Source: Chitinophagaceae bacterium (GTDB lineage: Bacteria > Bacteroidota > Bacteroidia > Chitinophagales > Chitinophagaceae). Taken from it: a stretch of 9,904 bases of DNA. Every line of letters starts with the position of its first letter. Positions within the stretch are counted from its first letter, which is position 1. Shown here in pieces: positions 1 through 7,497 of the stretch. The stretch lies in NCBI GenBank assembly GCA_003167015.1, contig PMUF01000038.1, forward strand, positions 1 through 9,904. The letters are read 5' to 3'. The notes under the pieces were generated by a model that saw nothing but the letters and a program-made list of their open reading frames with translations, made no database searches and was not told the DNA's origin. A program made the translations under genes and the position numbers.

Positions 1-3000
1 GCGATGCCGCCGCTCATGCCGGCCGCGAAGTTTCGCCCGGTATCACCGAGGATGACGATGCGGCCGCCGGTCATGTACTCGCAACCGTGATCACCCACGC
101 CTTCTACAACGGCCTTGACGCCGGAGTTGCGGACAGCAAAGCGTTCGCCTGCTTTACCGCGGATAAAGGCTTCGCCGGAAGTGGCGCCATAGAAGGCGAC
201 GTTGCCGATGATGCTATTCTCTTCCGGGATGAAACCTGCGTTGACGGAAGGGTAGACGACGAGGCGGGCTCCGGAGAGGCCTTTGCCGAAATAGTCATTG
301 GCGTCGCCTTCGAGCTCGAGCGTGACACCACGGGTGTTGAAAGCGGCGAAACTCTGGCCGGCGGTGCCGGTGAACTTGAAGTGCAAGGTGTCTTCGGGCA
401 GGCCTTCGCTTTTATATATTTTGGAGATCTCGTTTGACAGGATGGTGCCGACGGTGCGGTCGGTGTTGCGAATGGCGAATTCAGCGAATACCTTTTGCCG
501 ATTGTCGAGCGCGGGTTTGGCGGCTTCGAGGAGCTTCCAGTCGAGGACGTTTTCGAGTCCGTGGTCCTGCTCTTCCATTTTATGGAGGCCTGTATAGAGG
601 GAGGCGGGTTCTTTATACAGGATCGGTGACAGGTCGAGCTTGCGATATTTCCAGTGGTCGACATCATCCCGGACCTGGAGGCTATCGACCTGGCCGACCA
701 TTTCGTCGATGGTACGAAATCCAAGCTCGGCCATGATCTCGCGCAGTTCCTGGGTGATGAATTTGAAGAAATTGACGACATGATCCGCATCGCCGGTGAA
801 GCGCTTGCGTAATTCGGGGTCTTGTGTCGCCACGCCCACGGGGCAGGTATTGAGATGGCATTTGCGCATCATGATACAACCTTCCACGACGAGGGCTGTG
901 GTTGCGAGGCCCCATTCTTCCGCGCCTAGTAAGGTGGCGATGGCGATGTCCCTGCCGGTCTTCATCTGGCCGTCGGCCTGCAGGACTACGCGGCTACGGA
1001 GCTTATTCCTGACGAGCGTTTGATGAGATTCGGCGAGGCCGAGTTCCCAAGGGAGACCTGCATGCCGGATGGAGCTGAGGGGGGAAGCGCCTGTCCCGCC
1101 GTCATGGCCGGCGATGAGGATGACATCGGATTTTGCTTTGGCTACGCCGGCAGCTATCGTACCTACGCCTGCTTTGGAGACCAGCTTGACGCTGATGCGG
1201 GCGGCGCGGTTGGAATTCTTGAGGTCGAAGATGAGCTGGGCCAGATCTTCGATGGAATAAATATCGTGGTGTGGCGGCGGTGAGATCAGTCCTACGCCGG
1301 GGGTGGAATGGCGGACTTTACCGATCCATTCATCCACCTTATGGCCGGGAAGCTGGCCTCCTTCGCCGGGCTTGGCGCCCTGGGCCATTTTGATCTGCAG
1401 TTCGTCGGCCATGGTGAGGTAATAGCTGGTGACGCCGAAACGGGCGGAGGCCACCTGCTTGATAGCGGAGCGCATGGAATCGCCGTTGGGTAGGGGCTCA
1501 TAGCGCAGCTCGTCCCCACCGCCCTCGCCGGTGTTGCTTTTCCCACCGAGACGGTTCATGGCGATGGCCAGGGTGCTGTGGGCCTCGTGAGAGATCGAGC
1601 CGAAGGACATGGCGCCGGTAGCGAATCTTTTGTAGATGCTTTCCGCGGGTTCGACTTCCTCGAGGGAAATGGAGGGCCGGTTGCGTTTGAACGTGAGGAG
1701 GCTGCGCAGGGTGGCGGCCTTTTCGCCCTGATCGTTGACGAGACGAGAATACTTTTTGAAGGCAGTATAGTCGTTCATCCGCGTGGAATATTGCAGCAGG
1801 TGGATCGTATTGGGGTTGAAGAGGTGGAATTCTCCTTTTCTTTTCCATTGGTAGATACCACCTACGGGAAGTCTTTCCACGGGAATATTCTTGCGGCTGA
1901 AGGCGAAATAATGTTTGGCGAGGACTTCCCTGGCGATCTCGTCGAGGCCCATGCCTTCGATGCGGGAGGTTGCGCCGGTGAAGTATCTGTCTACGACTGT
2001 GCGGTTGAGGCCGATGATCTCGAAGATCTGGGCGCCCTGGTAGGACTGCAGGGTAGAGATGCCCATCTTGGAGAAAACCTTGAGCAATCCGTCGCAGACG
2101 GCCTTGATATAGTTCTTTTTGAGGTCTTCGGCATCGAGTTGCGTTTGCAGCCTTTCGGTGAGCTTCATATCGCGGATACCGGACAGGGCGAGGTAAGGGT
2201 TGATCGCCGTGGCGCCGAAGCCGATGAGGCAGGCGAAATGATGGACTTCCCAGACGTCGCCGGCTTCTACGATGAGACCTACCTGGCCGCGGTATCCTTT
2301 CCGGATGAGGTGGTGGTGTACGGCGGAGGTGGCCAGCAGGGAAGGGATCGGCGCATGATCGGAATCGATAGCCCGGTCGGTGAGGATGAGGACTTCGAAG
2401 CCGTCTTCGACTGCGTCTACGGCATACCGGCAGAGACGGTCGAGGCCTGCCTGCAGGGAACCGGGTTTGCCATCGGCGCGGAAATAGGTCTGCAGGGTTT
2501 TGGCCTGGAAGACGCCGGTGTCGATGCTGCGGATCTTTTCCAGCTCATGGTTGCTGAGCACAGGATGCTTAAGGGCTACGCTGTGGCAGGCCAGGGGGTC
2601 TTCTTCCAGCAGGTTGGAGTTGCCGCCGACGAAGCTGGCGAGAGACATGACGAGTCTTTCCCGGATGGGATCGATGGGTGGGTTGGTAACCTGGGCGAAC
2701 AGCTGTTTGAAATAGCTGCTGAGGTGCTGGGGCTGATCGCTCAGCACGGCCAGGGGGACATCGGTACCCATGGAGCCGAGCGGTTCTTTGCCGTCGAGGG
2801 CCATCGGTGCGATAAGGTTGTCGAGGTCTTCGGTAGAATAGCCGAAGGCCTTCTGGTATTTGAAGATCTGGTCGTGTTCGAGGTGGGTGAAGGCTACGCG
2901 GGGTTCGGGCAGCTCCTCGAGGCGGATCTTGTATTTATTGAGCCATTCGGCATAGGGCTGTTGTGAGCAGATGCCTTTTTTCAGTTCGTCGTCGCTGATG

Positions 3001-4259
3001 ATCCTTTCCTGTTCGAGGTCTACGACGAACATTTTGCCGGGCTGGAGCCTGCCTTTCTCCTTGATCAGCCGGGGGTCGACCGGCAGTACGCCGGTTTCGG
3101 AGGCCATGATGACGCGGTCATCCGTTGTGACGCAATAGCGGGAAGGACGTAGCCCGTTGCGGTCGAGGGTGGCGCCGATGATCTTGCCGTCGGTGAAGGA
3201 GATCGAGGCGGGGCCGTCCCAGGGCTCCATGATGGAGGCATGGAATTCGTAGAAGGCCTTTTTCACGGGGTCCATGTCTTCGTTGCCGTCCCAGGCTTCG
3301 GGGATGAGCATCATCATGACGTGGGGCAGGGAGCGGCCACAGAGGGTCAGCAGTTCGATGACATTGTCGAGACAGGCGGAGTCGGATGCTCCCTCGGCGA
3401 TGATGGGCAGCAGCATGTCCATCTCTTCTTTGCTGAAATAGGGTGTCGTGAATCCTTTTTCGCTTGTCTTGAGCCAGTTGAGATTGCCTTGCAGCGTATT
3501 GATCTCGCCGTTATGGGCGATATAGCGGAAAGGCTGGGCCAGTTTCCAGGACGGGAAGGTGTTGGTGGCGAAACGGGAATGGATCAGGCCGAAGGCGGAG
3601 ACCACCCGTTTGTTACTAAGGTCCGGGAAATAGTTCCTGACCTGGCCGCTGGTGAGCTGGCCTTTATAGACGACGGTTTTATAAGAGAGGGAGGCCACAT
3701 AGAAGCCGATGGCGTCCTTTTTAATCGTGTTGTTGATGGTGTTGGAGGCGTAGTTCCGGAGCAGGAAGAGTTTGCGCTCGAATTCGTCCGGTTGTTTGAT
3801 ATGGTCAGGGCAGGCGATAAATACCTGTTCCATGTCCGGCTCGACAGAAAGGGCGGTGGGACCGATGCCGTCGGGGTTGACGGGTACTTTGCGGTAGCCG
3901 AGGATTTCCAGGCCGAGTTTTTCTGCGGAGCGGGCGAAGATATCCCTGCATTCTTCCTTGAGGCGAATATCGCGGGGGAAGAAGAGCATACCGGCGCCGT
4001 ACTTGCCGAAGGGGGGTAAATGGATGCCCAGGCGCACGCATTCGTCGAAGAAGAACTCGTGCGGTGTCTGGATCATGATGCCGGCGCCGTCACCGGTATT
4101 GTTCTCACAACCGCAGGCGCCGCGGTGTTCCATGTTTTCGAGGATCGTCAGCGCATCGGAGACGATCTGGTGGGATTTGTTGCTCTTGATATTTGCCACG
4201 AAGCCAATGCCACACGCATCGTGCTCAAATTCAGGGGAATATAGTCCGGTTTGTACCAT
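1..4259 (-). CDS. gltB: Glutamate synthase (GOGAT) large/alpha subunit, C-terminus cut off by the left window edge
   Basis: Makes two glutamates from glutamine and 2-oxoglutarate in the cytosol, normally with a GltD-type subunit feeding electrons from NADPH. The frame is open from ATG 4259 to base 1: 1419 whole codons of roughly 1500 in the family, so about 80-100 C-terminal residues lie outside. Domains in order: class II glutamine amidotransferase from Cys16 (motif DACGIGF), with R229, N250-G251 and D293 where the ammonia-releasing site is expected; a central domain at about 450-800; an FMN/glutamate synthase barrel at about 815-1225 (TGAMSFGS around M884); a 3Fe-4S cluster at C1128, C1134, C1139 (C-x5-C-x4-C); and the start of the GXGXG beta-helix from about 1265. 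The nucleophile implies that a 15-residue propeptide is cleaved. An in-frame stop at 4281-4283 lies eight codons upstream and supports this ATG; a TTG four codons upstream is the only alternative. No Shine-Dalgarno sequence is seen. gltD would be expected downstream, outside the window. NADPH versus ferredoxin dependence was not resolved. Confidence 0.97.
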   Translation of the reverse strand, partial: MVQTGLYSPEFEHDACGIGFVANIKSNKSHQIVSDALTILENMEHRGACGCENNTGDGAGIMIQTPHEFFFDECVRLGIHLPPFGKYGAGMLFFPRDIRLKEECRDIFARSAEKLGLEILGYRKVPVNPDGIGPTALSVEPDMEQVFIACPDHIKQPDEFERKLFLLRNYASNTINNTIKKDAIGFYVASLSYKTVVYKGQLTSGQVRNYFPDLSNKRVVSAFGLIHSRFATNTFPSWKLAQPFRYIAHNGEINTLQGNLNWLKTSEKGFTTPYFSKEEMDMLLPIIAEGASDSACLDNVIELLTLCGRSLPHVMMMLIPEAWDGNEDMDPVKKAFYEFHASIMEPWDGPASISFTDGKIIGATLDRNGLRPSRYCVTTDDRVIMASETGVLPVDPRLIKEKGRLQPGKMFVVDLEQERIISDDELKKGICSQQPYAEWLNKYKIRLEELPEPRVAFTHLEHDQIFKYQKAFGYSTEDLDNLIAPMALDGKEPLGSMGTDVPLAVLSDQPQHLSSYFKQLFAQVTNPPIDPIRERLVMSLASFVGGNSNLLEEDPLACHSVALKHPVLSNHELEKIRSIDTGVFQAKTLQTYFRADGKPGSLQAGLDRLCRYAVDAVEDGFEVLILTDRAIDSDHAPIPSLLATSAVHHHLIRKGYRGQVGLIVEAGDVWEVHHFACLIGFGATAINPYLALSGIRDMKLTERLQTQLDAEDLKKNYIKAVCDGLLKVFSKMGISTLQSYQGAQIFEIIGLNRTVVDRYFTGATSRIEGMGLDEIAREVLAKHYFAFSRKNIPVERLPVGGIYQWKRKGEFHLFNPNTIHLLQYSTRMNDYTAFKKYSRLVNDQGEKAATLRSLLTFKRNRPSISLEEVEPAESIYKRFATGAMSFGSISHEAHSTLAIAMNRLGGKSNTGEGGGDELRYEPLPNGDSMRSAIKQVASARFGVTSYYLTMADELQIKMAQGAKPGEGGQLPGHKVDEWIGKVRHSTPGVGLISPPPHHDIYSIEDLAQLIFDLKNSNRAARISVKLVSKAGVGTIAAGVAKAKSDVILIAGHDGGTGASPLSSIRHAGLPWELGLAESHQTLVRNKLRSRVVLQADGQMKTGRDIAIATLLGAEEWGLATTALVVEGCIMMRKCHLNTCPVGVATQDPELRKRFTGDADHVVNFFKFITQELREIMAELGFRTIDEMVGQVDSLQVRDDVDHWKYRKLDLSPILYKEPASLYTGLHKMEEQDHGLENVLDWKLLEAAKPALDNRQKVFAEFAIRNTDRTVGTILSNEISKIYKSEGLPEDTLHFKFTGTAGQSFAAFNTRGVTLELEGDANDYFGKGLSGARLVVYPSVNAGFIPEENSIIGNVAFYGATSGEAFIRGKAGERFAVRNSGVKAVVEGVGDHGCEYMTGGRIVILGDTGRNFAAGMSGGI

Positions 4260-4373
4260 GTTTAAAAGCAATATTAGACGTTATTCAATTTTTTACCCGA
4301 AACGTTAGATTTTCTTATGGCATGGTCGCGGTGATCGCAATAAAAATACGGAAAAAACCTCAAATATTAAAAA
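4260..4373 (-). promoter_or_regulatory. A/T-rich ilvA-gltB gap, possible gltB promoter region
   Basis: This 114-bp gap is the most A/T-rich stretch of the window and the longest gap between genes, so a gltB promoter is plausible here. I found no confident match to the Bacteroidota promoter (TTTG near -33, TAnnTTTG near -7). The nearest -7 candidates are TAATATTG at 4269-4276, only 9 bases before the start codon, and TATTTTTA further upstream. Each differs at one position and neither has a well-spaced upstream TTTG. TAACGT occurs twice on the minus strand, at 4278-4283 and 4302-4307, 24 bp apart, and could be chance. T-runs follow the ilvA stop, but there is no good GC-rich hairpin before them, so I do not call a terminator and read-through from ilvA is possible. 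Confidence 0.35.
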
Positions 4374-5705
4374 TTATACTAAGTAACTGAACAGAGTGTC
4401 GTCTTTATTCAGTTCGGTATAGGTAATGTTGTATAAGGCCATGTTTTCCATCAGTTTTTGATAGTCTTCGCGAGCGGTAAGCTCGATCCCCACGAGGGCA
4501 GGGCCTGTCTCTTTGTTGTGTTTTTGCATGTATTCGAAGCGGGTGATGTCATCGTTCGGACCCAGGACGTGATTCAGGAATTCCCTCAGGGCGCCGGGGC
4601 GTTGGGTGAAGGTGACCAGGAAATAGTGTTTGAGGCCTTCGTACTGGAGGGATCTTTCCTTGATCTCCTGCATGCGGTCGATGTCATTGTTGCTGCCGCT
4701 GACGACGCAGACGACGGTTTTGCCTTTGATGGCTGCGGCGTAGTCATCGAGGCAGGCGATGCTGAGGGCGCCGGCGGGTTCGACGACGATGGCGTCTTCG
4801 TTGTAAAGGCGGAGGATGGTAGAGCATACCTTTCCTTCGGGTACGAGGTGCATATCGTCGAGGACTTCCCGGCAGATGTTGTAGGTGATCTCGCCGACGC
4901 GTTTAACGGCGGCCCCGTCGACGAAGCGGTCGATGCTGTCGAGGGTGACGGGATGGCCTGCGCGGAAAGCGGAGAGCATGGAGGGGGCGCCTTCGGGTTC
5001 CAGGCCGATGACCTTGGTGGCCGGCGAATAGGTTTTGAAGAAAGCGCCGGTACCGGAGGCTAGTCCGCCGCCGCCGACGGGTACGAAGAGGTAGTCTACC
5101 GGTTGTGCATCCCGGGGGAGGTCTTCGAGGATCTCGACGGCCACGGTGCCTTGTCCTTCGATGATGCGGAGATCGTCGAAGGGGGGGATGAAGACCATGC
5201 CGTTGTCCTGGGTGTACTGGCGGGCGGCGATGTTGCAGTCGTCGAAGGTATCACCGATGAGGACGATCTCGATATTGTCTTCCCCGAACATGCGTGTCTG
5301 GTTGATCTTTTGGCGTGGAGTGACGATCGGCATGAACACGACGCCTTTGACGCCGAGCTTATGACAGGAGTAGGCGAATCCCTGGGCATGGTTGCCGGCG
5401 CTGGCGCAGACGACGCCTTTAGCCAGTTGGTCGGCTGGGAGGCTGACCATCATATTATAGGCGCCTCGGAGCTTGTAGGACCGAACGACCTGGAGATCTT
5501 CTCTTTTGAGGAAGACGCGGCAGTCGTACTTGCGTGACAGGGCCTGGTTGAATGCGAGGGGGGTACGGTTGACGACCTTATTCAGGCGTTTGGCGGCTGC
5601 GTGGAAGTCGAGCCCCCAGCTCGCTGCTTTTTCCCGGAGAGCAGAGTTCTCCAGGGAAGGCGAGCCGGGGTTCGAAGCTTCTTGTATGGACGTTGTGTTG
5701 GACAT
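4374..5705 (-). CDS. ilvA: Threonine dehydratase (threonine ammonia-lyase), biosynthetic, single ACT-like domain
   Basis: PLP enzyme that deaminates threonine to 2-oxobutanoate, the committed step to isoleucine. The 443-residue protein shows the fold-type II core: Lys78 in SYKLRGAYN is the Schiff-base lysine, SAGNHAQGF (102-110) is the substrate loop, GGGGL (211-215) binds the PLP phosphate, and SGSNN (336-340) lies by the pyridine ring. Residues from about 355 (LKHYFLVTFTQRPGAL) form one ACT-like regulatory domain. That matches the short class of about 420 residues found in Bacillus and Corynebacterium, not the two-domain E. coli form of 514. A Ser/Asn/Glu-rich segment of about 32 residues precedes the conserved core. 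ATG 5705 is the only sensible start, because the ilvC stop lies 9 bp upstream in the same frame and the next Met is at residue 85, past the PLP lysine. No Shine-Dalgarno sequence is seen. It is probably co-transcribed and perhaps translationally coupled with ilvC. A catabolic TdcB is unlikely, as it lacks the C-terminal domain. Confidence 0.97.
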   Translation of the reverse strand: MSNTTSIQEASNPGSPSLENSALREKAASWGLDFHAAAKRLNKVVNRTPLAFNQALSRKYDCRVFLKREDLQVVRSYKLRGAYNMMVSLPADQLAKGVVCASAGNHAQGFAYSCHKLGVKGVVFMPIVTPRQKINQTRMFGEDNIEIVLIGDTFDDCNIAARQYTQDNGMVFIPPFDDLRIIEGQGTVAVEILEDLPRDAQPVDYLFVPVGGGGLASGTGAFFKTYSPATKVIGLEPEGAPSMLSAFRAGHPVTLDSIDRFVDGAAVKRVGEITYNICREVLDDMHLVPEGKVCSTILRLYNEDAIVVEPAGALSIACLDDYAAAIKGKTVVCVVSGSNNDIDRMQEIKERSLQYEGLKHYFLVTFTQRPGALREFLNHVLGPNDDITRFEYMQKHNKETGPALVGIELTAREDYQKLMENMALYNITYTELNKDDTLFSYLV

Positions 5706-5714
5706 TGACTTATA

Positions 5715-6812
5715 TTAATTCGTAACGGCTTCGCCTTTGTTTGATTTGGTGGCGGTGCCGGGTGCGGGCTGGTTTTCGGGACGGAGGCTGCGGACGGTTT
5801 TGCCGGCTTGCCAGAGTTCGCTTTCGCGGAGTTCTTTGAGTTCGGCATCGAGCTTTTCGCGATAATCGGCCTGGCCGTTGGAATCGATGGAGCGTTTGGA
5901 TTCTTTGCCGGCGGCTACGCTGTCATACAATTCGGTGAAGACGGGCAGGGTAGCGTCGCGGAATTTCTTCCACCAGTCGAGGGCGCCGCGTTGTGCGGTG
6001 GTGGAGCAGTTGGCGTACATCCAGTCCATACCGTTCTCTGCCACGAGGGGCATGAGGGATTGGGTGAGTTCTTCCACTGTCTCGTTGAAGGCTTCGGAGG
6101 GTGTATGGCCTTTTTTGCGCAGGACTTCATATTGTGCAGCGAAGATGCCCTGGATGGCGCCCATGAGGGTACCGCGTTCGCCGGTGAGATCGCTGTATAC
6201 TTCCTTGCGGAAATCGGTTTCGAACAGATAGCCGCTGCCGACGGCGATGCCGAGGGCAACAACGCGTTCCTTGGCTTTTCCCGTTGCATCCTGGAAGATG
6301 GCGTAGCTGCTATTGAGGCCACGGCCCTGGAGGAACATGCGGCGCAGCGAAGTGCCGGAGCCTTTGGGGGCGACGAGGAATACGTCGACGTCCTTGGGAG
6401 GAACGATGCCGGTCTGTTCGTTGAAGGTGATGCCGAAGCCATGGGAGAAATAGAGGGCTTTGCCGGGGGTCAGATGCTTCTTCACGGTGGGCCATAGCTG
6501 GATCTGGGCGGCGTCGCTGAGCAGGTAGCAGATGATGGTGCCTTTCTGGAGGGCTTCTTCTATGTCGAAAAGTGTTTCGCCGGGAACAAAGCCGTCTCTT
6601 ACTGCTTTATCCCAGGATTTCGAGTTTTTGCGCTGACCTACTATGACGTTGATGCCGTTGTCTTTCTGGTTGAGAGCCTGGCCGGGGCCTTGTACACCAT
6701 AGCCGATGACGGCGACTACTTCGTTCTTCAGAACCTGTTGTGCTTTGGCGAGCGGGAATTCTTCGCGGGTAACTACGTTTTCTTCTACTCCGCCGAAATT
6801 TAATTTTGCCAT
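5715..6812 (-). CDS. ilvC: Ketol-acid reductoisomerase (KARI), Bacteroidota/fungal-like type
   Basis: Isomerises and reduces 2-acetolactate and 2-aceto-2-hydroxybutanoate to the dihydroxy acids, using NAD(P)H and Mg2+; second common step of valine and isoleucine synthesis. The 365-residue protein has an N-terminal Rossmann domain with GYGVQGPGQA (38-46), then GQRKNSKSW (59-67). The Arg and Ser of that loop suggest NADPH preference. Active-site candidates by motif are H124 (SHGF), K150 (APKGSG), metal ligands D208 and E212 (DLTGERG), E244 and E248 (NETVEEL), and S270 (CSTTAQRG). It has one knotted C-terminal domain, so it is not the long class II enzyme of E. coli (about 490 residues). From memory, AFNETVEELTQSLMP and the RPEN ending resemble fungal Ilv5 and Bacteroidota enzymes more than proteobacterial class I forms of about 335. 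A low-complexity tail of about 18 residues follows RPEN. No Shine-Dalgarno sequence: the start follows an A/T-rich stretch ending AAACATTTC. ilvN lies 77 bp upstream and ilvA 9 bp downstream. Confidence 0.98.
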   Translation of the reverse strand: MAKLNFGGVEENVVTREEFPLAKAQQVLKNEVVAVIGYGVQGPGQALNQKDNGINVIVGQRKNSKSWDKAVRDGFVPGETLFDIEEALQKGTIICYLLSDAAQIQLWPTVKKHLTPGKALYFSHGFGITFNEQTGIVPPKDVDVFLVAPKGSGTSLRRMFLQGRGLNSSYAIFQDATGKAKERVVALGIAVGSGYLFETDFRKEVYSDLTGERGTLMGAIQGIFAAQYEVLRKKGHTPSEAFNETVEELTQSLMPLVAENGMDWMYANCSTTAQRGALDWWKKFRDATLPVFTELYDSVAAGKESKRSIDSNGQADYREKLDAELKELRESELWQAGKTVRSLRPENQPAPGTATKSNKGEAVTN

Positions 6813-6890
6813 GAAATGTTTATTTGAGTGTTTATGTGATTTTTTATCGGGTGGTTTTGGCGCCGCGCCGCTGGTGAGGCGTGGGGCCGG
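6813..6890 (-). other. ilvN-ilvC spacer with a GC-only interrupted palindrome
   Basis: This is the only sizeable gap inside the ilv block. Its upstream half is very GC-rich and its downstream half is A/T-rich, running into the ilvC start. The GC half holds GGCGC-C-GCGCC at 6859-6869, a perfect inverted repeat around one base. In RNA it could form a 4-bp GC stem with a 3-base loop. A second possible pairing (CGCC with GGCG across 8 bases) lies just beside it. On the transcribed strand the palindrome is followed by A-rich, not U-rich, sequence, so it is not an intrinsic terminator. It could be an RNA processing or stability element, a protein site, or a chance product of GC-rich sequence. Confidence 0.3.
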
Positions 6891-7487
6891 TTACATACTG
6901 AATACCTGGTCTTGTTTGTCGAGGTATTCGTTTTCGACGATCTCTTCGCCGGGCTCGGTCAGTTCGAATTCCTTAAGCTTTTCATGGAAACCTTTGCTGT
7001 CCTTGATGATGGCTACGCGGGCGCTGCGAACGAATTCGATGAGCCCGAGGGGTTCGAGTACGGCAACGAGCCGGTCGGTCTCTTCGCGCTGGCCGGTGGT
7101 TTCGAATACGGTATAGTCTTTACGGATCACGACGGCGCGGGCCCCATATTCGCGGAGCAGTCTTTCCACTTTCACTTTTTCAGCGATCTCGTCGGTGGAC
7201 ACTTTATAAAGGGCCAGCTCCTGCCAGATGATCTCTTCATTGGTGTTATAATAGGCTTTGAGGATCTCGACCTGTTTTTCCAGCTGGCGGCAGAGTTTGC
7301 GCACTACTTCTTCCGTTTCGTTGATGACGATGGTGAAGCGGTGGATACCTTCGACTTCGGAGGGAGAGGTATTCAGGCTCTCGATATTGATCTTCCGGCG
7401 GGAAAACAGGATGGCGATACGGTTGATGAGGCCGATCTGGTTTTCCGTGTAGACGGTGATGGTATATTCCTGTTTATTTGGGCTCAT
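6891..7487 (-). CDS. ilvN: Acetohydroxyacid (acetolactate) synthase small regulatory subunit
   Basis: Regulatory partner of the IlvB catalytic subunit; it activates the enzyme and gives feedback inhibition, typically by valine. The N-terminal ACT domain (about 7-80) matches IlvH: ENQIGLINRIAILFSRRKINIESL aligns with the family signature, keeping N16, G19 and N34 at the places of the E. coli IlvH valine-site residues N11, G14 and N29. A second ferredoxin-like domain follows (about 90-165: LALYKVST, YGARAVVIRKDYTVFETTG, LGLIEFVRSARVAI). At 198 residues it is longer than E. coli IlvH (163), with an acidic C-terminal extension of about 30 residues ending DKQDQVFSM. The ATG at 7487 is 10 bp after the methyltransferase stop, without a Shine-Dalgarno sequence, and gives the ACT domain its normal short lead. 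Feedback sensitivity is inferred from conserved residues only. The gene is sometimes named ilvH; ilvN is used here because of the operon context. Confidence 0.96.
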   Translation of the reverse strand: MSPNKQEYTITVYTENQIGLINRIAILFSRRKINIESLNTSPSEVEGIHRFTIVINETEEVVRKLCRQLEKQVEILKAYYNTNEEIIWQELALYKVSTDEIAEKVKVERLLREYGARAVVIRKDYTVFETTGQREETDRLVAVLEPLGLIEFVRSARVAIIKDSKGFHEKLKEFELTEPGEEIVENEYLDKQDQVFSM

Positions 7488-7497
7488 TGCTGACGAT

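Noticed and set aside
1578..2966. 462-codon open frame on the plus strand, antisense to gltB
   Set aside because: It lies opposite the central and FMN domains of a clearly real gltB. Its translation is low-complexity, rich in Gly, Glu, Asp and Phe, as expected from the complement of C-ending codons that rarely give antisense stops.
3240..4019. 259-codon open frame on the plus strand, antisense to the gltB amidotransferase domain
   Set aside because: Same codon-bias shadow. The minus strand here encodes the conserved amidotransferase residues R229, N250 and D293.
4320..4373. Intrinsic terminator after ilvA
   Set aside because: T-runs are present on the transcribed strand, but the only possible stems nearby are 2-3 bp, with no GC-rich hairpin directly before a T-run.
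5808..6497. 229-codon plus-strand frame over ilvC, and similar ones over ilvA (4458-5063) and ilvN (6912-7493)
   Set aside because: All are mirror frames of well-recognised genes, with biased composition and no recognisable motif.
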